Source of the DNA: Candidatus Contendobacter odensis Run_B_J11
GTDB taxonomy: Bacteria; Pseudomonadota; Gammaproteobacteria; Competibacterales; Competibacteraceae
DNA length: 51,048 bases
Direction: 5' to 3'
Assembly (NCBI RefSeq): GCF_000531125.1
Contig: NZ_CBTK010000286.1
Location: forward strand, 1 to 51,048
The notes under the pieces are model-generated. The model saw only the letters and a list, made by a program, of their open reading frames with translations, ran no database searches and was not told where the DNA came from. The position numbers were made by a program, and so were the translations under genes. This document shows positions 1 to 8,929 of the stretch, piece after piece (position 1 is the first letter of the stretch; each line of letters begins with the position of its first letter).

Positions 1-185
1 ACGCTATCCAGTTCGTTCGCCAGATAGGCGTCGTAGTTGTCCGCCGTTTGGCTCAGGTACTGACGCAGCAGCCCTTCCATTTCATCCTGATTCGCCAGCG
101 GCGGGCGCTCCGGCGTCCCGGCTTGAGTCCGAAAGGCTTGCGGGATGCCGGTGTCAGCGGCTCTTTGTTCTTGGTCTGAGGTCAT
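1..185 (-). CDS. Hypothetical phage head-region protein, N-terminal part
   Basis: An open frame of 61 codons starts at an ATG at 185, preceded by a GGAG ribosome-binding site, and runs off the left edge. The product begins MTSDQEQRAADTGIP and is polar, rich in Gln, Glu and Ala, with no motif I recognise. It follows the large Nudix/kinase/ADP-ribosyltransferase gene by 13 bases, in the same direction, so it is probably co-transcribed with the head genes. Its position after portal and minor head genes would suit a scaffold, protease or decoration protein, but the visible part does not decide this. Confidence 0.6.
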   Translation of the reverse strand, partial: MTSDQEQRAADTGIPQAFRTQAGTPERPPLANQDEMEGLLRQYLSQTADNYDAYLANELDS

Positions 186-198
186 GGCGCACTCCGGG

Positions 199-3100
199 TT
201 AAAGAACCGCATCCACATGCGGCAATAAAATCATTTCGACAATCGTTTTTGCGTTGTTTATCTTAACATTATGGATGGCATACCGCTGTCCATACGCGCC
301 TAATAACTCGCCTTCACCGGGATGCGCGGAGATACTGTTCACGTACAGTCCCTTTGCGCCCTGCCCCGCCATAATTCTCAGATCCACATTCCCGCCAAAG
401 CCATGCCCTGGCCGAGCCATACTCTCAAACTGCGGCGATTGAATCACCGTCCCCGGCTTGAGACTTTGCAGCGCTTTAAGGGCATCGCCGCTTATATCCA
501 GCCCTCTCCGAAAAGCCATGCCCTCCGGTAAATCCTGGACGTGACTATTCATCGCTACAGCGATCTCTTTCCCTAGTTTGGTAAATCCTTGCCCGTTGCG
601 GAGTTGTTCATTGACTTTATAAAACGAGCTTCCGGTGTAGGCGTGAATCGCGTTATACCCTGGATTATCTAAGTCCTTTAAGCTCTTGGCATAGACTTCG
701 TGCTGCTTCCTGATGTCCGTTGGGAAGTCAATTTTATCCAGTTCGGGAGTGGATTGACTCGTCCCTCCATGCGGGGTTCCTTTCCACGGACTGATTTGTT
801 CCCAATAGTCTTGAACCGACTTACCGTTGACTTTCCCTAGCAGGATATAGCTGCCGACTCCGGTTTTGTTATTCGGACTGATCTTCCCGACATTCGCCCC
901 GGCAACGGGGGGATAGTTTTGGGCATCCATCGCAATGGCATAGCCCGGATTCGTCCCCGCGCCCTTGGATTTTACTTCTGCATACAGCGGGGTCATTTTC
1001 CCGCCGACCGCCGTGGTCGGATGCAGTTGATTGTCGATTTCCAGCAGCAACTTCTCTTTGTAGATGTTGATCTGCGTGGTGGTTTGACTCGATGTGGATT
1101 TCCCCGCCGGATCGTAGGCTTTCAGCGCCGTGCGGTTGCCGGTCAGCGCCAGCGCGTAGACATCATTTGCCATTTCATTGGTGAGTGCGTTCTTAGCCTC
1201 ACTGGACGACAGCCCTTTGCCCGGCCCCGCCCAATGGTGGTAGTCCTGCGGAGGCGACAACAGGTCGGGCTTGAAGCTGCTCTTGGGCGCTTTCGCTGCG
1301 GAATTTGCCAGTACCGGGTTGGCCGTGACCTCCGGTATCGTGGGCTTCCCTAGCTGGGGTATTTGTTTGAGCAGATCATTCTTGCGGAGGATCAGCTTGG
1401 TGGTCAGTGCCGCCCGATCCGCCGCTGTCCCCGGCCCCCATTGATTGACCAGCGTCTCAATCGTGGAATTATCGAGGACGTTCAGTTGCCGGGCGCTGTG
1501 CTGGATATCCTCATTCGTCATTGATCCGTAGATGCTGGCCGCTTGCGGGTTTTTAGTCGGGTCGCGCAGGCTGTGCAATTCCGGCACGGTATTCCCGAAT
1601 TCCGCGTCGGTCTTTTTGGAACCCATGGCCCGGTACAGCAACGCCCCGCCCGGATCGACTCGGATCGCCTTGCCGTTCTTGTCGATGACGATGTTGTCAT
1701 GCGCCGCGCCGACCGCATCCCAATTTCCCAGCCAGGCGTCCATCACGAACGACTTCTGCGCGGCCTTGACGGCATGCGGGTCGCTCGGCGACAGCGGCTT
1801 TGTCGGCCCTTCCAGCCAGCGTGAGGCAATGCCGGTTCCGCCGTGATACTTCCCGCCGAGGTCAACCAGTTGCATTTCAGGAGCATGGGCGCCCGCTGCG
1901 TTGTACAGCCGGGAGGCCAGCGCCTCGTTCTTGGCTTGATCACTGTCCGGGTAGCTCTTGACCAGCCACTTTGCGCCGTCCTTGTCGGTGTACATCCCGC
2001 CCTGAGACGATCCGCCCGGCTTGGCTCCAGCGGGCGTCATGTCGGAGAGTTGGAAATGCGTGGACGGCTTGCTGGCGTCTACCTTCGGCGCTGCGGCAGC
2101 ATTGACCGCCTTAGCGTACTCATAAGCCGTTTGCCACGCCTCCGGGGTAGTGGCATTGGTCAGCGTGTCTTTTTGTGCCGCTAACCCCTTAACGTCCCCT
2201 GCGTTCGCTTTCGCCGCCATATTGGTGACAGCCGGGAAAACGGTCGCCGGATCGCTCGCTGGTTTTGCGGCAAAGACCATCTTCCCTAGACGCATATCGC
2301 TGAGTGGGGAGGATAGAGATACTTTCGCGCTCACTGGCTTGCCGAGCGATGGCGAAAGTGCGCCCACTCCGGTCGCGGATACCGCCTTGGCATGATCGTA
2401 GGCTTTGCGCCACGCCTCTTTCGAGGTCGAGGACTCAAAGTCGGCTTTGTGAGACATAAGAAAGCCGGTGTCGCCCGCGTTGGCTTTCCCCGCCATTCCG
2501 TTCAACATGAATTTAGGCCCGTCGCCTAAATCAGTAGCGGTCAGCGGCGTGTTGGGGCTTATTGCGGTCTTTGGGGTAGGTGCGGGGATAGGCGTCGCAA
2601 AAGGGAGTCCGCCTTCCGTTTTAGCCCCACCCGCATCTTTCACCGCCTGAGCGTGAGCGATGGCTGCATCGTAAGCATGGACGGAGGTGAGGGCTATCCA
2701 GTTTTCTTTTGCTGAAAGTGCGCTCACATCGCCGTTATTCGCATAAGTCGCCATTGCGCCAGCGACCGATACCGCGAGTGGGTCGGCGTCCTTTGGAACC
2801 AGGTCATACGCCCCGATCTGTTTGGGCGCTACGGGAGTGGCCGCTGGCTTTACTGCAACCGCAACCGCTGCCGCTTCGGCTCGCGCTGCCGCTATGCCAG
2901 CGGATGCCGGATCGCTCGGCTTCTTGGGCGCGAAGCCCTGCTCTTTCAGCGACGACAGCAGCGCCTCTTTGTACTGAGTCGCCTTCTTGCCGTAGTTATT
3001 GCTGCCGAAGGTCTTGGCTTCCAGCGCCTTGGTGCTACCGGACATCAGCGCAGCTTCGGCTAAGGCATGGAGCGACCTGACTTTCCCGTTCCATCCGGGA

Positions 3101-4470
3101 TTGCTGGCGCTGCCAATCGGAGGAGGCTTGGGTAGCCCGGTCGTCGGGTGATACTCGTAGCCAGGGAATGCCGCTTGCGTCTTGGGCGCAGGCATGGCTT
3201 TTGGCGAGACTGCCGGATCAACCGCTACGGCAGCAGGCACAGCGGCAGGGGCGATATGCACAGCAGGCTTAACCGCGACCGCCTCGGCTGCCGCTGCCGC
3301 AAATCCAGCAGAAGCCGGGTCAATCTTGGGCGCGACAGGCTTAACCGCTGCCACTTCGGCAACGGCGGGCTTAGCGGCGACCGGCTCGACCTTGGGCGCA
3401 ACCGGCTTGACCGCAACCGCGCCCTTCCCGGCCATGACTTCCAGCAAATGCTCTTTGTACGCGGTTGCCTTTTTGCCGTAGGGGTTGCTGCCGAACGTCT
3501 TGGCTTCCAGCCCGGCCACATCCCCGTTCTGCGCTAAGCGGTACAGCGCCTTGACCTTCAAGTCCCAGCCGGGATTCGTATCGCTGCCGATCTTGAAGGT
3601 AGGGCGAGGTAGCCCGGTGTCCGGGTGATACTCGTAGGTACCCGGCTTGACGCTGGACACCTTGGCCGGCGCGACCTCGGTCTGGGCGGGTTCAGGCGCG
3701 TCTTTAGCAAGCTGGTGTAAATGGGAAATCGCAGCGTCTATCGCGTTCTGATCCGCGACCTTGCCCAGCATCGCTTTGGCTTGATCGGATCGCACCAGAC
3801 TCATGGCCTGCGACTCCCAGCCCATGTGCGCCGGGTCGCCGCCCTCTCGAACCGCCAGGTAGTACCGGGTTTTGCTGGTGGCGGTTTCGCCGTCCATCAG
3901 ATGATCTACTAGCCTGACTTTTAATCCAGTTTCCTCATACGCCTCCTTGATAGCGACCTGTTGCAGCGTCAGCCCGATGTCCTGCTTGCCTTTCGGCATG
4001 ACCTGCTTTGACCCGCCGTAGCCGTTACTCGGATGCGCGATCCAGATGCGCCCGTCCGGCTCCACGATCACCGCTCCGGAGGCGGGCTGCTTGAATCCTG
4101 AGTCCATGACCGACTCTTTGATCGCGGGGTTGCCCGGTATTTTTGCCCAGCCGGCGATGTCCTTGGGCGCGTCCGCCCATTTCGAGACCGGGATGCCATT
4201 CAGTTCTTTGGGCGAGGCGCTGCCGGGCGTCCAGGTCGCGGTTTGCTCTGGATCGTTCCAGTCTTTCGGATCGGTCGGCTTTGTCGGGTTACTGATCGGA
4301 ACCGGAGTGCCGTCCTCATCGTTTTCAGGATGCACGTTCGGGACGTTGTGAAACGCGGGTGTCATCCCCGACATGGACGAGGCAATGCCGCCGCCGAACA
4401 GCGTCCCCGCGCCAAAGACGGTCGTACCGATGCCCTTGGGCGCAAACTGCCCGCCTTTTGCGCTCCCCAT
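199..4470 (-). CDS. Polyvalent phage head-region protein: Nudix, HipA-like kinase, ADP-ribosyltransferase
   Basis: 1423 residues. A Nudix domain lies near 125-215, with box GLTLQQVAIKEAYEETGL: the core Glu residues (E176, E179, E180) are present but the first conserved Glu is Leu167 and the Arg is Lys175. Residues 277-345 and 437-507 are two copies of a YHPxTGLP...FGSNxYGKKA repeat, with a weaker third near 1096-1146; 566-615, 652-700 and 746-795 are three copies of a second repeat, all joined by Ala/Pro/Val linkers. Residues 810-990 resemble a HipA/PI3K-like kinase (K838, E849, D918, HDN 924-926, DPGG 939-942). Residues 1255-1420 resemble an ADP-ribosyltransferase (RR 1321-1322, ExE at 1386-1388). 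It follows the minor head gene, so injection with phage DNA, as for T4 Alt, is plausible. The true N terminus probably lies upstream in another frame. Confidence 0.85.
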   Translation of the reverse strand: MGSAKGGQFAPKGIGTTVFGAGTLFGGGIASSMSGMTPAFHNVPNVHPENDEDGTPVPISNPTKPTDPKDWNDPEQTATWTPGSASPKELNGIPVSKWADAPKDIAGWAKIPGNPAIKESVMDSGFKQPASGAVIVEPDGRIWIAHPSNGYGGSKQVMPKGKQDIGLTLQQVAIKEAYEETGLKVRLVDHLMDGETATSKTRYYLAVREGGDPAHMGWESQAMSLVRSDQAKAMLGKVADQNAIDAAISHLHQLAKDAPEPAQTEVAPAKVSSVKPGTYEYHPDTGLPRPTFKIGSDTNPGWDLKVKALYRLAQNGDVAGLEAKTFGSNPYGKKATAYKEHLLEVMAGKGAVAVKPVAPKVEPVAAKPAVAEVAAVKPVAPKIDPASAGFAAAAAEAVAVKPAVHIAPAAVPAAVAVDPAVSPKAMPAPKTQAAFPGYEYHPTTGLPKPPPIGSASNPGWNGKVRSLHALAEAALMSGSTKALEAKTFGSNNYGKKATQYKEALLSSLKEQGFAPKKPSDPASAGIAAARAEAAAVAVAVKPAATPVAPKQIGAYDLVPKDADPLAVSVAGAMATYANNGDVSALSAKENWIALTSVHAYDAAIAHAQAVKDAGGAKTEGGLPFATPIPAPTPKTAISPNTPLTATDLGDGPKFMLNGMAGKANAGDTGFLMSHKADFESSTSKEAWRKAYDHAKAVSATGVGALSPSLGKPVSAKVSLSSPLSDMRLGKMVFAAKPASDPATVFPAVTNMAAKANAGDVKGLAAQKDTLTNATTPEAWQTAYEYAKAVNAAAAPKVDASKPSTHFQLSDMTPAGAKPGGSSQGGMYTDKDGAKWLVKSYPDSDQAKNEALASRLYNAAGAHAPEMQLVDLGGKYHGGTGIASRWLEGPTKPLSPSDPHAVKAAQKSFVMDAWLGNWDAVGAAHDNIVIDKNGKAIRVDPGGALLYRAMGSKKTDAEFGNTVPELHSLRDPTKNPQAASIYGSMTNEDIQHSARQLNVLDNSTIETLVNQWGPGTAADRAALTTKLILRKNDLLKQIPQLGKPTIPEVTANPVLANSAAKAPKSSFKPDLLSPPQDYHHWAGPGKGLSSSEAKNALTNEMANDVYALALTGNRTALKAYDPAGKSTSSQTTTQINIYKEKLLLEIDNQLHPTTAVGGKMTPLYAEVKSKGAGTNPGYAIAMDAQNYPPVAGANVGKISPNNKTGVGSYILLGKVNGKSVQDYWEQISPWKGTPHGGTSQSTPELDKIDFPTDIRKQHEVYAKSLKDLDNPGYNAIHAYTGSSFYKVNEQLRNGQGFTKLGKEIAVAMNSHVQDLPEGMAFRRGLDISGDALKALQSLKPGTVIQSPQFESMARPGHGFGGNVDLRIMAGQGAKGLYVNSISAHPGEGELLGAYGQRYAIHNVKINNAKTIVEMILLPHVDAVL

Positions 4471-4589
4471 CGGCCAGCGGGGATGCCGCTTGGCGTCAAA
4501 CTTTCCCGACTTTTAGCGGCCTTCTGTACTTGATGAAGCTGTACGGAGGCTAGGGCGAACTGCGCGGCAGACAAAGCAATGGACATCAT
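4471..4589 (-). other. Probable N-terminal coding segment of the polyvalent protein, separated by a frameshift
   Basis: An ATG pair at 4589 and 4586 follows a CGGAG ribosome-binding site and encodes MMSIALSAAQFALASVQ and on to QKAAKS in one frame. The large protein's frame, read upstream of its ATG at 4470, gives KSGKFDAKRHPRWP before meeting a TAA. One extra A in the AAAA run (TTTT on the plus strand, 4511-4514) would fuse the two into a single ORF. HPRWPxGSxxGGQFxPK motifs are normally internal in phage head-region proteins. This is either a sequencing error in a homopolymer, a real mutation, or recoding. Confidence 0.6.
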
Positions 4590-4624
4590 CGGCTCCGAAA
4601 AAAAGTATTCAATAAGTGGCGGAT

Positions 4625-4643
4625 AGGTCGTTTTTAGCGACCT
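4625..4643 (-). other. Small hairpin after the minor head gene
   Basis: AGGTCG (4625-4630) and CGACCT (4638-4643) form a 6-bp stem with a 7-base loop directly after the minor head stop codon. No T tract follows on the minus strand, so it is unlikely to be a strong intrinsic terminator; it may be an mRNA processing or stabilising hairpin. It also resembles half of the phage-wide palindrome (GTCGCT), too weakly to count as one. Confidence 0.4.
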
Positions 4644-5819
4644 TTACGCGAACGGGTTGACCATCCCCGGCTCGATTTGCCGGATGACGACCGAGCATCT
4701 ACAGGCTGGATGCAACGGAGGGCGCACCACGGTATCGCCCTTCACGGTCTGGAAGCGATCATCCACGCCAATCCCGTAGCCTTCTTCGCCCGCGTTGAGC
4801 TTGGGCATCGGGCGGCAATGCTTACAGGTACGGTCGCTGCCGAGCGCCAACAGCCAGCGTTTTCGCAGCAGGTCTTCCTGTACCAGTCCCTGCGCTGCGG
4901 CCTGTTTCCACGCCTGGTGGATGCCCACATTGGACGCTCGCAGCGCCTCGGTACGGGCGATCATCTCGGATCGGTAGCGCAGATACTTTCGGGTGTAGGC
5001 CGCCACCATCTGGTCAATTTTGGCGGTACTCAGGGGCTTGCCGGAGTCCATCGCCGCTTGCAGGGTCGAGTCAAAGCGAAAGTCGCGCAGACGGCGGCTG
5101 ATAATTCCGTCCTTGGGTGTCCCGTACTGATCTACGGCAAAGGTCTGAGCGCCTCCGGGAGCGCGACTGATTTTCCCGCCCAGGTTCCAGGTTCCGGCGC
5201 TCTGCTTGAGGTGGAAGTTCTGTAGTTCCTTGCGAAACGCCCCGACAGCGGCCTGCTGGCGCTCAGTTAATCCGATGGACTGGCGAATCTGCCGTGCGGT
5301 TTCACGCGGATTCTCGCCCGCGTTCATCCCGGCCAGTACCGCCGACCGGACACTCTCGCGGGTCTGGCGGGTGATCTCGCGGATCAGGTCAAACTCATAG
5401 CTCTGGATATGATCAATCAGCTTCGGGTTCAGGGCATCGAACCGAAACAGCATCGTCTTGGGCGCGAAGGCAGACGGAGGTGGAGGCCATCCGGGGAGTG
5501 CGCCGGGAGGCGGTACGGGAGGCTTGAGACTGGTCGCCAGCATCTTGCTGATCAGACTCGCTTCCCATGCGCCCGCCTTGGCCGTGACCTCGCGCAGCGC
5601 GTGAATCGCCCCGGTAAACGCCGGCACCAGCCGATCATCGGCGAGCAACGCCAGTACCCGATCCACATGCCCGGCTTCCAGTTCCGCAATCAGGTAGTCC
5701 AGATCGAGACTGCTGCCTATCGCCAGAAACGCTGCATCCAGCGCATCGGCAATCCCCGGCTCCATGCCTGCGGTCAGGTGTTCCAGCGCCCGCCAGCGGG
5801 CATCGTCAGCGGCGCTCAT
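4644..5819 (-). CDS. Phage minor head protein, Mu F / SPP1 gp7 family
   Basis: 391 residues. The C-terminal half carries the family signature: an EMIARTEALRASN helix, then GSDRTCKHC and, near the end, PPLHPACRCSV, a Cys/His cluster typical of the Mu F-like head morphogenesis domain. These proteins join the portal inside the procapsid and are needed for head assembly or DNA injection. The gene lies two genes after the portal and starts inside the end of the Gp49-family gene (14-base overlap), as in Mu-like and SPP1-like head modules. Length is normal for the family. The ATG at 5819 is the coupled start. Confidence 0.9.
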   Translation of the reverse strand: MSAADDARWRALEHLTAGMEPGIADALDAAFLAIGSSLDLDYLIAELEAGHVDRVLALLADDRLVPAFTGAIHALREVTAKAGAWEASLISKMLATSLKPPVPPPGALPGWPPPPSAFAPKTMLFRFDALNPKLIDHIQSYEFDLIREITRQTRESVRSAVLAGMNAGENPRETARQIRQSIGLTERQQAAVGAFRKELQNFHLKQSAGTWNLGGKISRAPGGAQTFAVDQYGTPKDGIISRRLRDFRFDSTLQAAMDSGKPLSTAKIDQMVAAYTRKYLRYRSEMIARTEALRASNVGIHQAWKQAAAQGLVQEDLLRKRWLLALGSDRTCKHCRPMPKLNAGEEGYGIGVDDRFQTVKGDTVVRPPLHPACRCSVVIRQIEPGMVNPFA

Positions 5820-6096
5820 CAGGAATCCCTATCCGGTCGCGGTACTGCCTCTCGCACAGCAAATATCCCTCTAAATCCCAAATCGCGCCCCTTGCGTTTT
5901 CCAAGGCCCGCTGTTGCCCCAGCTCCACGTCAAAATCATCCGGGCTGACGCAGGCGCTCCCGCCGACCACGTGAAATCCGTTGCACAGCGTCAGGGCGCA
6001 CACCGTCAGCGTCGTGCCAGGGAATTGGTAAAACTGGACGGCGCGAATGGTGGCATTGATCTGCTCTGGCGTGATCTCTGGATCGGCGCCGTTCAC
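5806..6096 (-). CDS. Gp49 family protein (N4 gp49 / Sf6 gene 66)
   Basis: 96 residues, starting VNGADPEITPEQIN. The pattern ITPEQINATIRAVQFY, then TLTVCALTLCNGF, SACVSPDDFDVELG and a final AIWDLEGYLL matches the phage N4 gp49/Sf6 gene 66 family, small proteins of unknown function. I choose the GTG at 6096 because it overlaps the portal stop (GTGA). A longer ATG reading from 6345 would only add about 80 residues of out-of-frame portal sequence. It sits between portal and minor head genes, so it is made with the head proteins. Confidence 0.85.
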   Translation of the reverse strand: MNGADPEITPEQINATIRAVQFYQFPGTTLTVCALTLCNGFHVVGGSACVSPDDFDVELGQQRALENARGAIWDLEGYLLCERQYRDRIGIPDERR

Positions 6097-7415
6097 CGCA
6101 ACTCCACGTCCAGCTTGGCTTGTTCTTCCGGCGTCATCCCCTTGCCTTCTGCCCCTTCCTCCGGCGCTTTCGGCAGACTGGCGAACTCGCGCAGCCGGTT
6201 TTCCAGATCGCGATCCGGGAACAGGGTTGCGCCAGAGCCGGACAGTGCCCGGATAAACTCGCCCAGTTGGGCTAAGTCGGGCTTTTCGATGTCGCCATGG
6301 CTCAAGGTCGGCATCGTTTCCGGTTTCATCCCGTTCAGCTTCCACAGTTGCGGCAGTAGAAAACGGTTAATCGGTTCCTCGATTTGCTTAAGGATCGTGC
6401 CGAGGGCAGTGGCGAACAGCGCCGTTTTGTCGCTGGATAATGCGAACGATCCGGTCGCCTGCTGGCCTAGAAAGATGAAGTCAGCCAGTACCGACGAGGC
6501 CATGCGATGCTCGTAGCGATCAATCACCGTTCCGGTATCGAACGCCCGGCTGCTGCCTGCGGTGAGCAGGGTCAAATCGTAGAGGTAGTTCCCTTGTTCG
6601 TCCTTGTCGCCCGGCAGCACCACGCCCTCTTGCCGGTCGCGCTTGATGTTCTGAACCAGATCTTCGTAGTGGCGTACCGCCGCCTTTTCCTGATCCGTGG
6701 CGTAGCTCGACATGAACTGGCCGGGAATCCGAACGACCGGCAGCCCGGCGAGGTCGCGTTCGATGCCGATGCCTTCAATTTCCTCGATCCGGGTCTTGAG
6801 CTTCCACGACCGCCAAGCGTTCCGCAACAGGCTGACGCCTTCCGGGTTGTTCTTGCGCGAGCGGGTACGGAACAGCAGCAGCTTTTCAGCCGGGATATAA
6901 ATCTCCGTGCCGGTTTCCGGCTGCTGCCAAAGCCCGATCACCGTCCCATCTTCGGCAAAGTGCCAGCGCCGAACCGATTCTTGCGCCCGGATGGACAACG
7001 CCCGTAACCCTACCTTGCCGTCGCTGAATCGGGATCGGTAGCGCGGGTCTTTGCTGTCGCCCTTGCGAAGCTTCCAGACCGTCTCAAAGGGCGCGTAGCC
7101 GTAGACCAGCATCGACAGCACTTCCGAAATAAAGCTGTCCCAGGGCATCTCCATATCGTCAAACAGCACCTGTTCCGCAAACTCGGCTCCGTCATCGGCC
7201 CCGCTGCTGTCATCGACCGGCTGCATGTCCCAGGTGACCTGACGGCAGAGCATTTCAATCGCAAACAGGATCGCGCCGATGGTGGCGTCGTTATCGGCCA
7301 TCTGCCGGTACTGGCGAACGGCCAGGCTGCCGCGCAGTTCCGGCAGGAATTCTTCGCTGATATACCCGCCGCTGCGGCGTAAGCCGGAATCGCCTACCTG
7401 GACCAGATCGACCAT
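6093..7415 (-). CDS. Phage portal protein (DUF935/Mu gp29-like)
   Basis: About 440 residues from the ATG at 7415. The order and motifs (ADNDATIGAILFAIEMLCRQ; YGYAPFETVWKLR; EGVSLLRNAWRSW; LGQQATGSFALSSDKTALF) are those of Mu gp29-type portals, the dodecameric channel through which DNA enters the head. I prefer ATG 7415, with GAGGG 9 bases upstream, over the ATG at 7481, because the region between contains a copy of the phage-wide palindrome. It is downstream of the terminase and directly upstream of the Gp49 and minor head genes. Confidence 0.9.
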   Translation of the reverse strand: MVDLVQVGDSGLRRSGGYISEEFLPELRGSLAVRQYRQMADNDATIGAILFAIEMLCRQVTWDMQPVDDSSGADDGAEFAEQVLFDDMEMPWDSFISEVLSMLVYGYAPFETVWKLRKGDSKDPRYRSRFSDGKVGLRALSIRAQESVRRWHFAEDGTVIGLWQQPETGTEIYIPAEKLLLFRTRSRKNNPEGVSLLRNAWRSWKLKTRIEEIEGIGIERDLAGLPVVRIPGQFMSSYATDQEKAAVRHYEDLVQNIKRDRQEGVVLPGDKDEQGNYLYDLTLLTAGSSRAFDTGTVIDRYEHRMASSVLADFIFLGQQATGSFALSSDKTALFATALGTILKQIEEPINRFLLPQLWKLNGMKPETMPTLSHGDIEKPDLAQLGEFIRALSGSGATLFPDRDLENRLREFASLPKAPEEGAEGKGMTPEEQAKLDVELR

Positions 7416-7443
7416 GACGCACTGCCCTCGAAAGGAATCAAAA

Positions 7444-7463
7444 TTATCGCTATCGGATACTTT
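7444..7463 (+). promoter_or_regulatory. Dispersed palindrome copy 1, upstream of portal
   Basis: TTATCGCTATCGGATACTTT. It aligns without gaps (shifted by one) to the consensus ATAGTCGCTTTAGGATACTA. Read toward the portal gene (minus strand) it ends in GCGATAATTT, so a GATAAT -10-like hexamer overlaps the right half. It lies in the terminase-portal gap. Confidence 0.6.
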
Positions 7464-7467
7464 AACA

Positions 7468-7520
7468 AAACGCGCAAACATCGGGGAAATAAAACGAGGC
7501 TTGCGCGTTTGTTGCGCGTT
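7468..7520. repeat. TTGCGCGTT repeats between terminase and portal
   Basis: AAACGCGCAA (7468-7477) is repeated inverted as TTGCGCGTTT (7501-7510), and a third TTGCGCGTT follows at 7512-7520. The 10-bp inverted pair could form a hairpin with a 23-base loop in the portal leader, or bind a regulator. It adjoins palindrome copy 1, so the gap looks like a promoter region inside the late operon. Confidence 0.55.
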
Positions 7521-7546
7521 GCAACGTGTAAGGATTGCTTACAGGT

Positions 7547-8929
7547 TCACTGCCACGGCGATTCCCGCGTCCGGCCTGCTGCGCCCGCCACAATCGGCGC
7601 TTGGTTGAGCATCAGTTCTGACAGCGCAAACACCAGCGCATCCACGCGATCCGGCGAGTACCCGGATTTCCCCCGGTCAAAGTCGCTGGTGAACACGCAC
7701 ATCTGATCTTCCAGCGTCGGCAGTGAGTGGATGTGACTGACCCGGCCTTGGGCGTACAGCGCGGCAATCGGCTCGGCCCGGATCACCTTGCCCCGGCTGC
7801 TGTGGATTTTGCGCTGATTGATTTCCGGGTTGGGGCGTTCGCCCCGCTGAAACAGGTCTTGTGCTGCGGTCTTGACGGTCGCCATCACCAGATCGCCGCC
7901 GTTGTTGACCTCAGAGACCAGCAAATCGGCCCGGTGAGCGTCGTACATCCTGACCGCCTGCCGTGCCCACTCGTCAGGAGCGCCGCGCAAGGTGGCGTCT
8001 TCCAGGACGTACCCGCGCCGATCCGTGCCTAACCCGGCGACAATGATTCCGGTTTCATCGCTGCCCTCGGTATTGCTGACCGCCGGATCAACCGCGACCA
8101 CGACCCGCTGCAACGCCGGAGTGTCCTTGGCGCGATGCTGGTCAATCTCCGTCCGTTGCCACAGCGCGCCCGGCACGTCTTCCAGCACCTCGGCGTATAA
8201 CTCTTGTCGAGCGAGGCGCGTCCCTTCGTAGCGTTGCCGCAGCGTGGCGATGAATCCCGGCGCGAGATTAGCGACGTTCTCAAAGGTGCTGCCGCGCACC
8301 ACATAGACATCCTGACCTTGCCGCGCCAGAAGCTGCTTGATCATCGCGACCGGACGGGGAGTGGTGGCAATCACCACTCGCGGCTGTTTTCCAAGCCGCA
8401 GGGTCATCATCAACTGGTCCCAAGTGTCCTGCAATCTTGACCAAGCGGCTAATTCATCGCAGAACGCGGCGTGAAACTGTGGCCCGCGCAGCCGATCCGG
8501 CTCGGTTGCCGCAAAGCCTTGAATCAACGATCCGTTCTTGAAGTGCATTTCAAACAGGGAGCGATTGTAGGCATGGCCGATCTCGCCGCCACGCAGCACC
8601 TCGGCAGGCGTCACCCGGAGCAATCCAGAGTCGCCCTCAAACACCGTGCGGCGCAAGTCTCCCGCCGTAGGCGCGACGACCGCGATCCGCCAGCCGGGGT
8701 TTGATGAGGCCAGCCACCACGCCTCTTGGCTGGCCGTCAGCGTCTTACCGAACCCGCGCCCGGCCAAAATGAGGTGAATGAACATTCCGGGCGGGATAAG
8801 CTGCGAGGATCGCGCCGAGGACAGCCACTCGATCCGCCGCATGATCGCGGATTGCTGATCTTCTTGCAGGTAGCGCAAGTGGCGCGGCAGCCCGATTTTA
8901 AGGCTCCGCTGTAAGGCTCTATCGAGCAT
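7547..8929 (-). CDS. Terminase large subunit
   Basis: 460 residues. An N-terminal ATPase has Walker A AGRGFGKT (56-63), a Walker B-like AAFCDELAAW and the motif VIATTPRP; the C-terminal RNase H-like nuclease begins at VVVAVDPAVS with the first metal-binding Asp. This is the motor that cuts concatemeric phage DNA and pumps it through the portal. The start overlaps the small subunit gene by 11 bases. Length is normal. Transcribed toward portal and head genes. Confidence 0.95.
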   Translation of the reverse strand: MLDRALQRSLKIGLPRHLRYLQEDQQSAIMRRIEWLSSARSSQLIPPGMFIHLILAGRGFGKTLTASQEAWWLASSNPGWRIAVVAPTAGDLRRTVFEGDSGLLRVTPAEVLRGGEIGHAYNRSLFEMHFKNGSLIQGFAATEPDRLRGPQFHAAFCDELAAWSRLQDTWDQLMMTLRLGKQPRVVIATTPRPVAMIKQLLARQGQDVYVVRGSTFENVANLAPGFIATLRQRYEGTRLARQELYAEVLEDVPGALWQRTEIDQHRAKDTPALQRVVVAVDPAVSNTEGSDETGIIVAGLGTDRRGYVLEDATLRGAPDEWARQAVRMYDAHRADLLVSEVNNGGDLVMATVKTAAQDLFQRGERPNPEINQRKIHSSRGKVIRAEPIAALYAQGRVSHIHSLPTLEDQMCVFTSDFDRGKSGYSPDRVDALVFALSELMLNQAPIVAGAAGRTRESPWQ

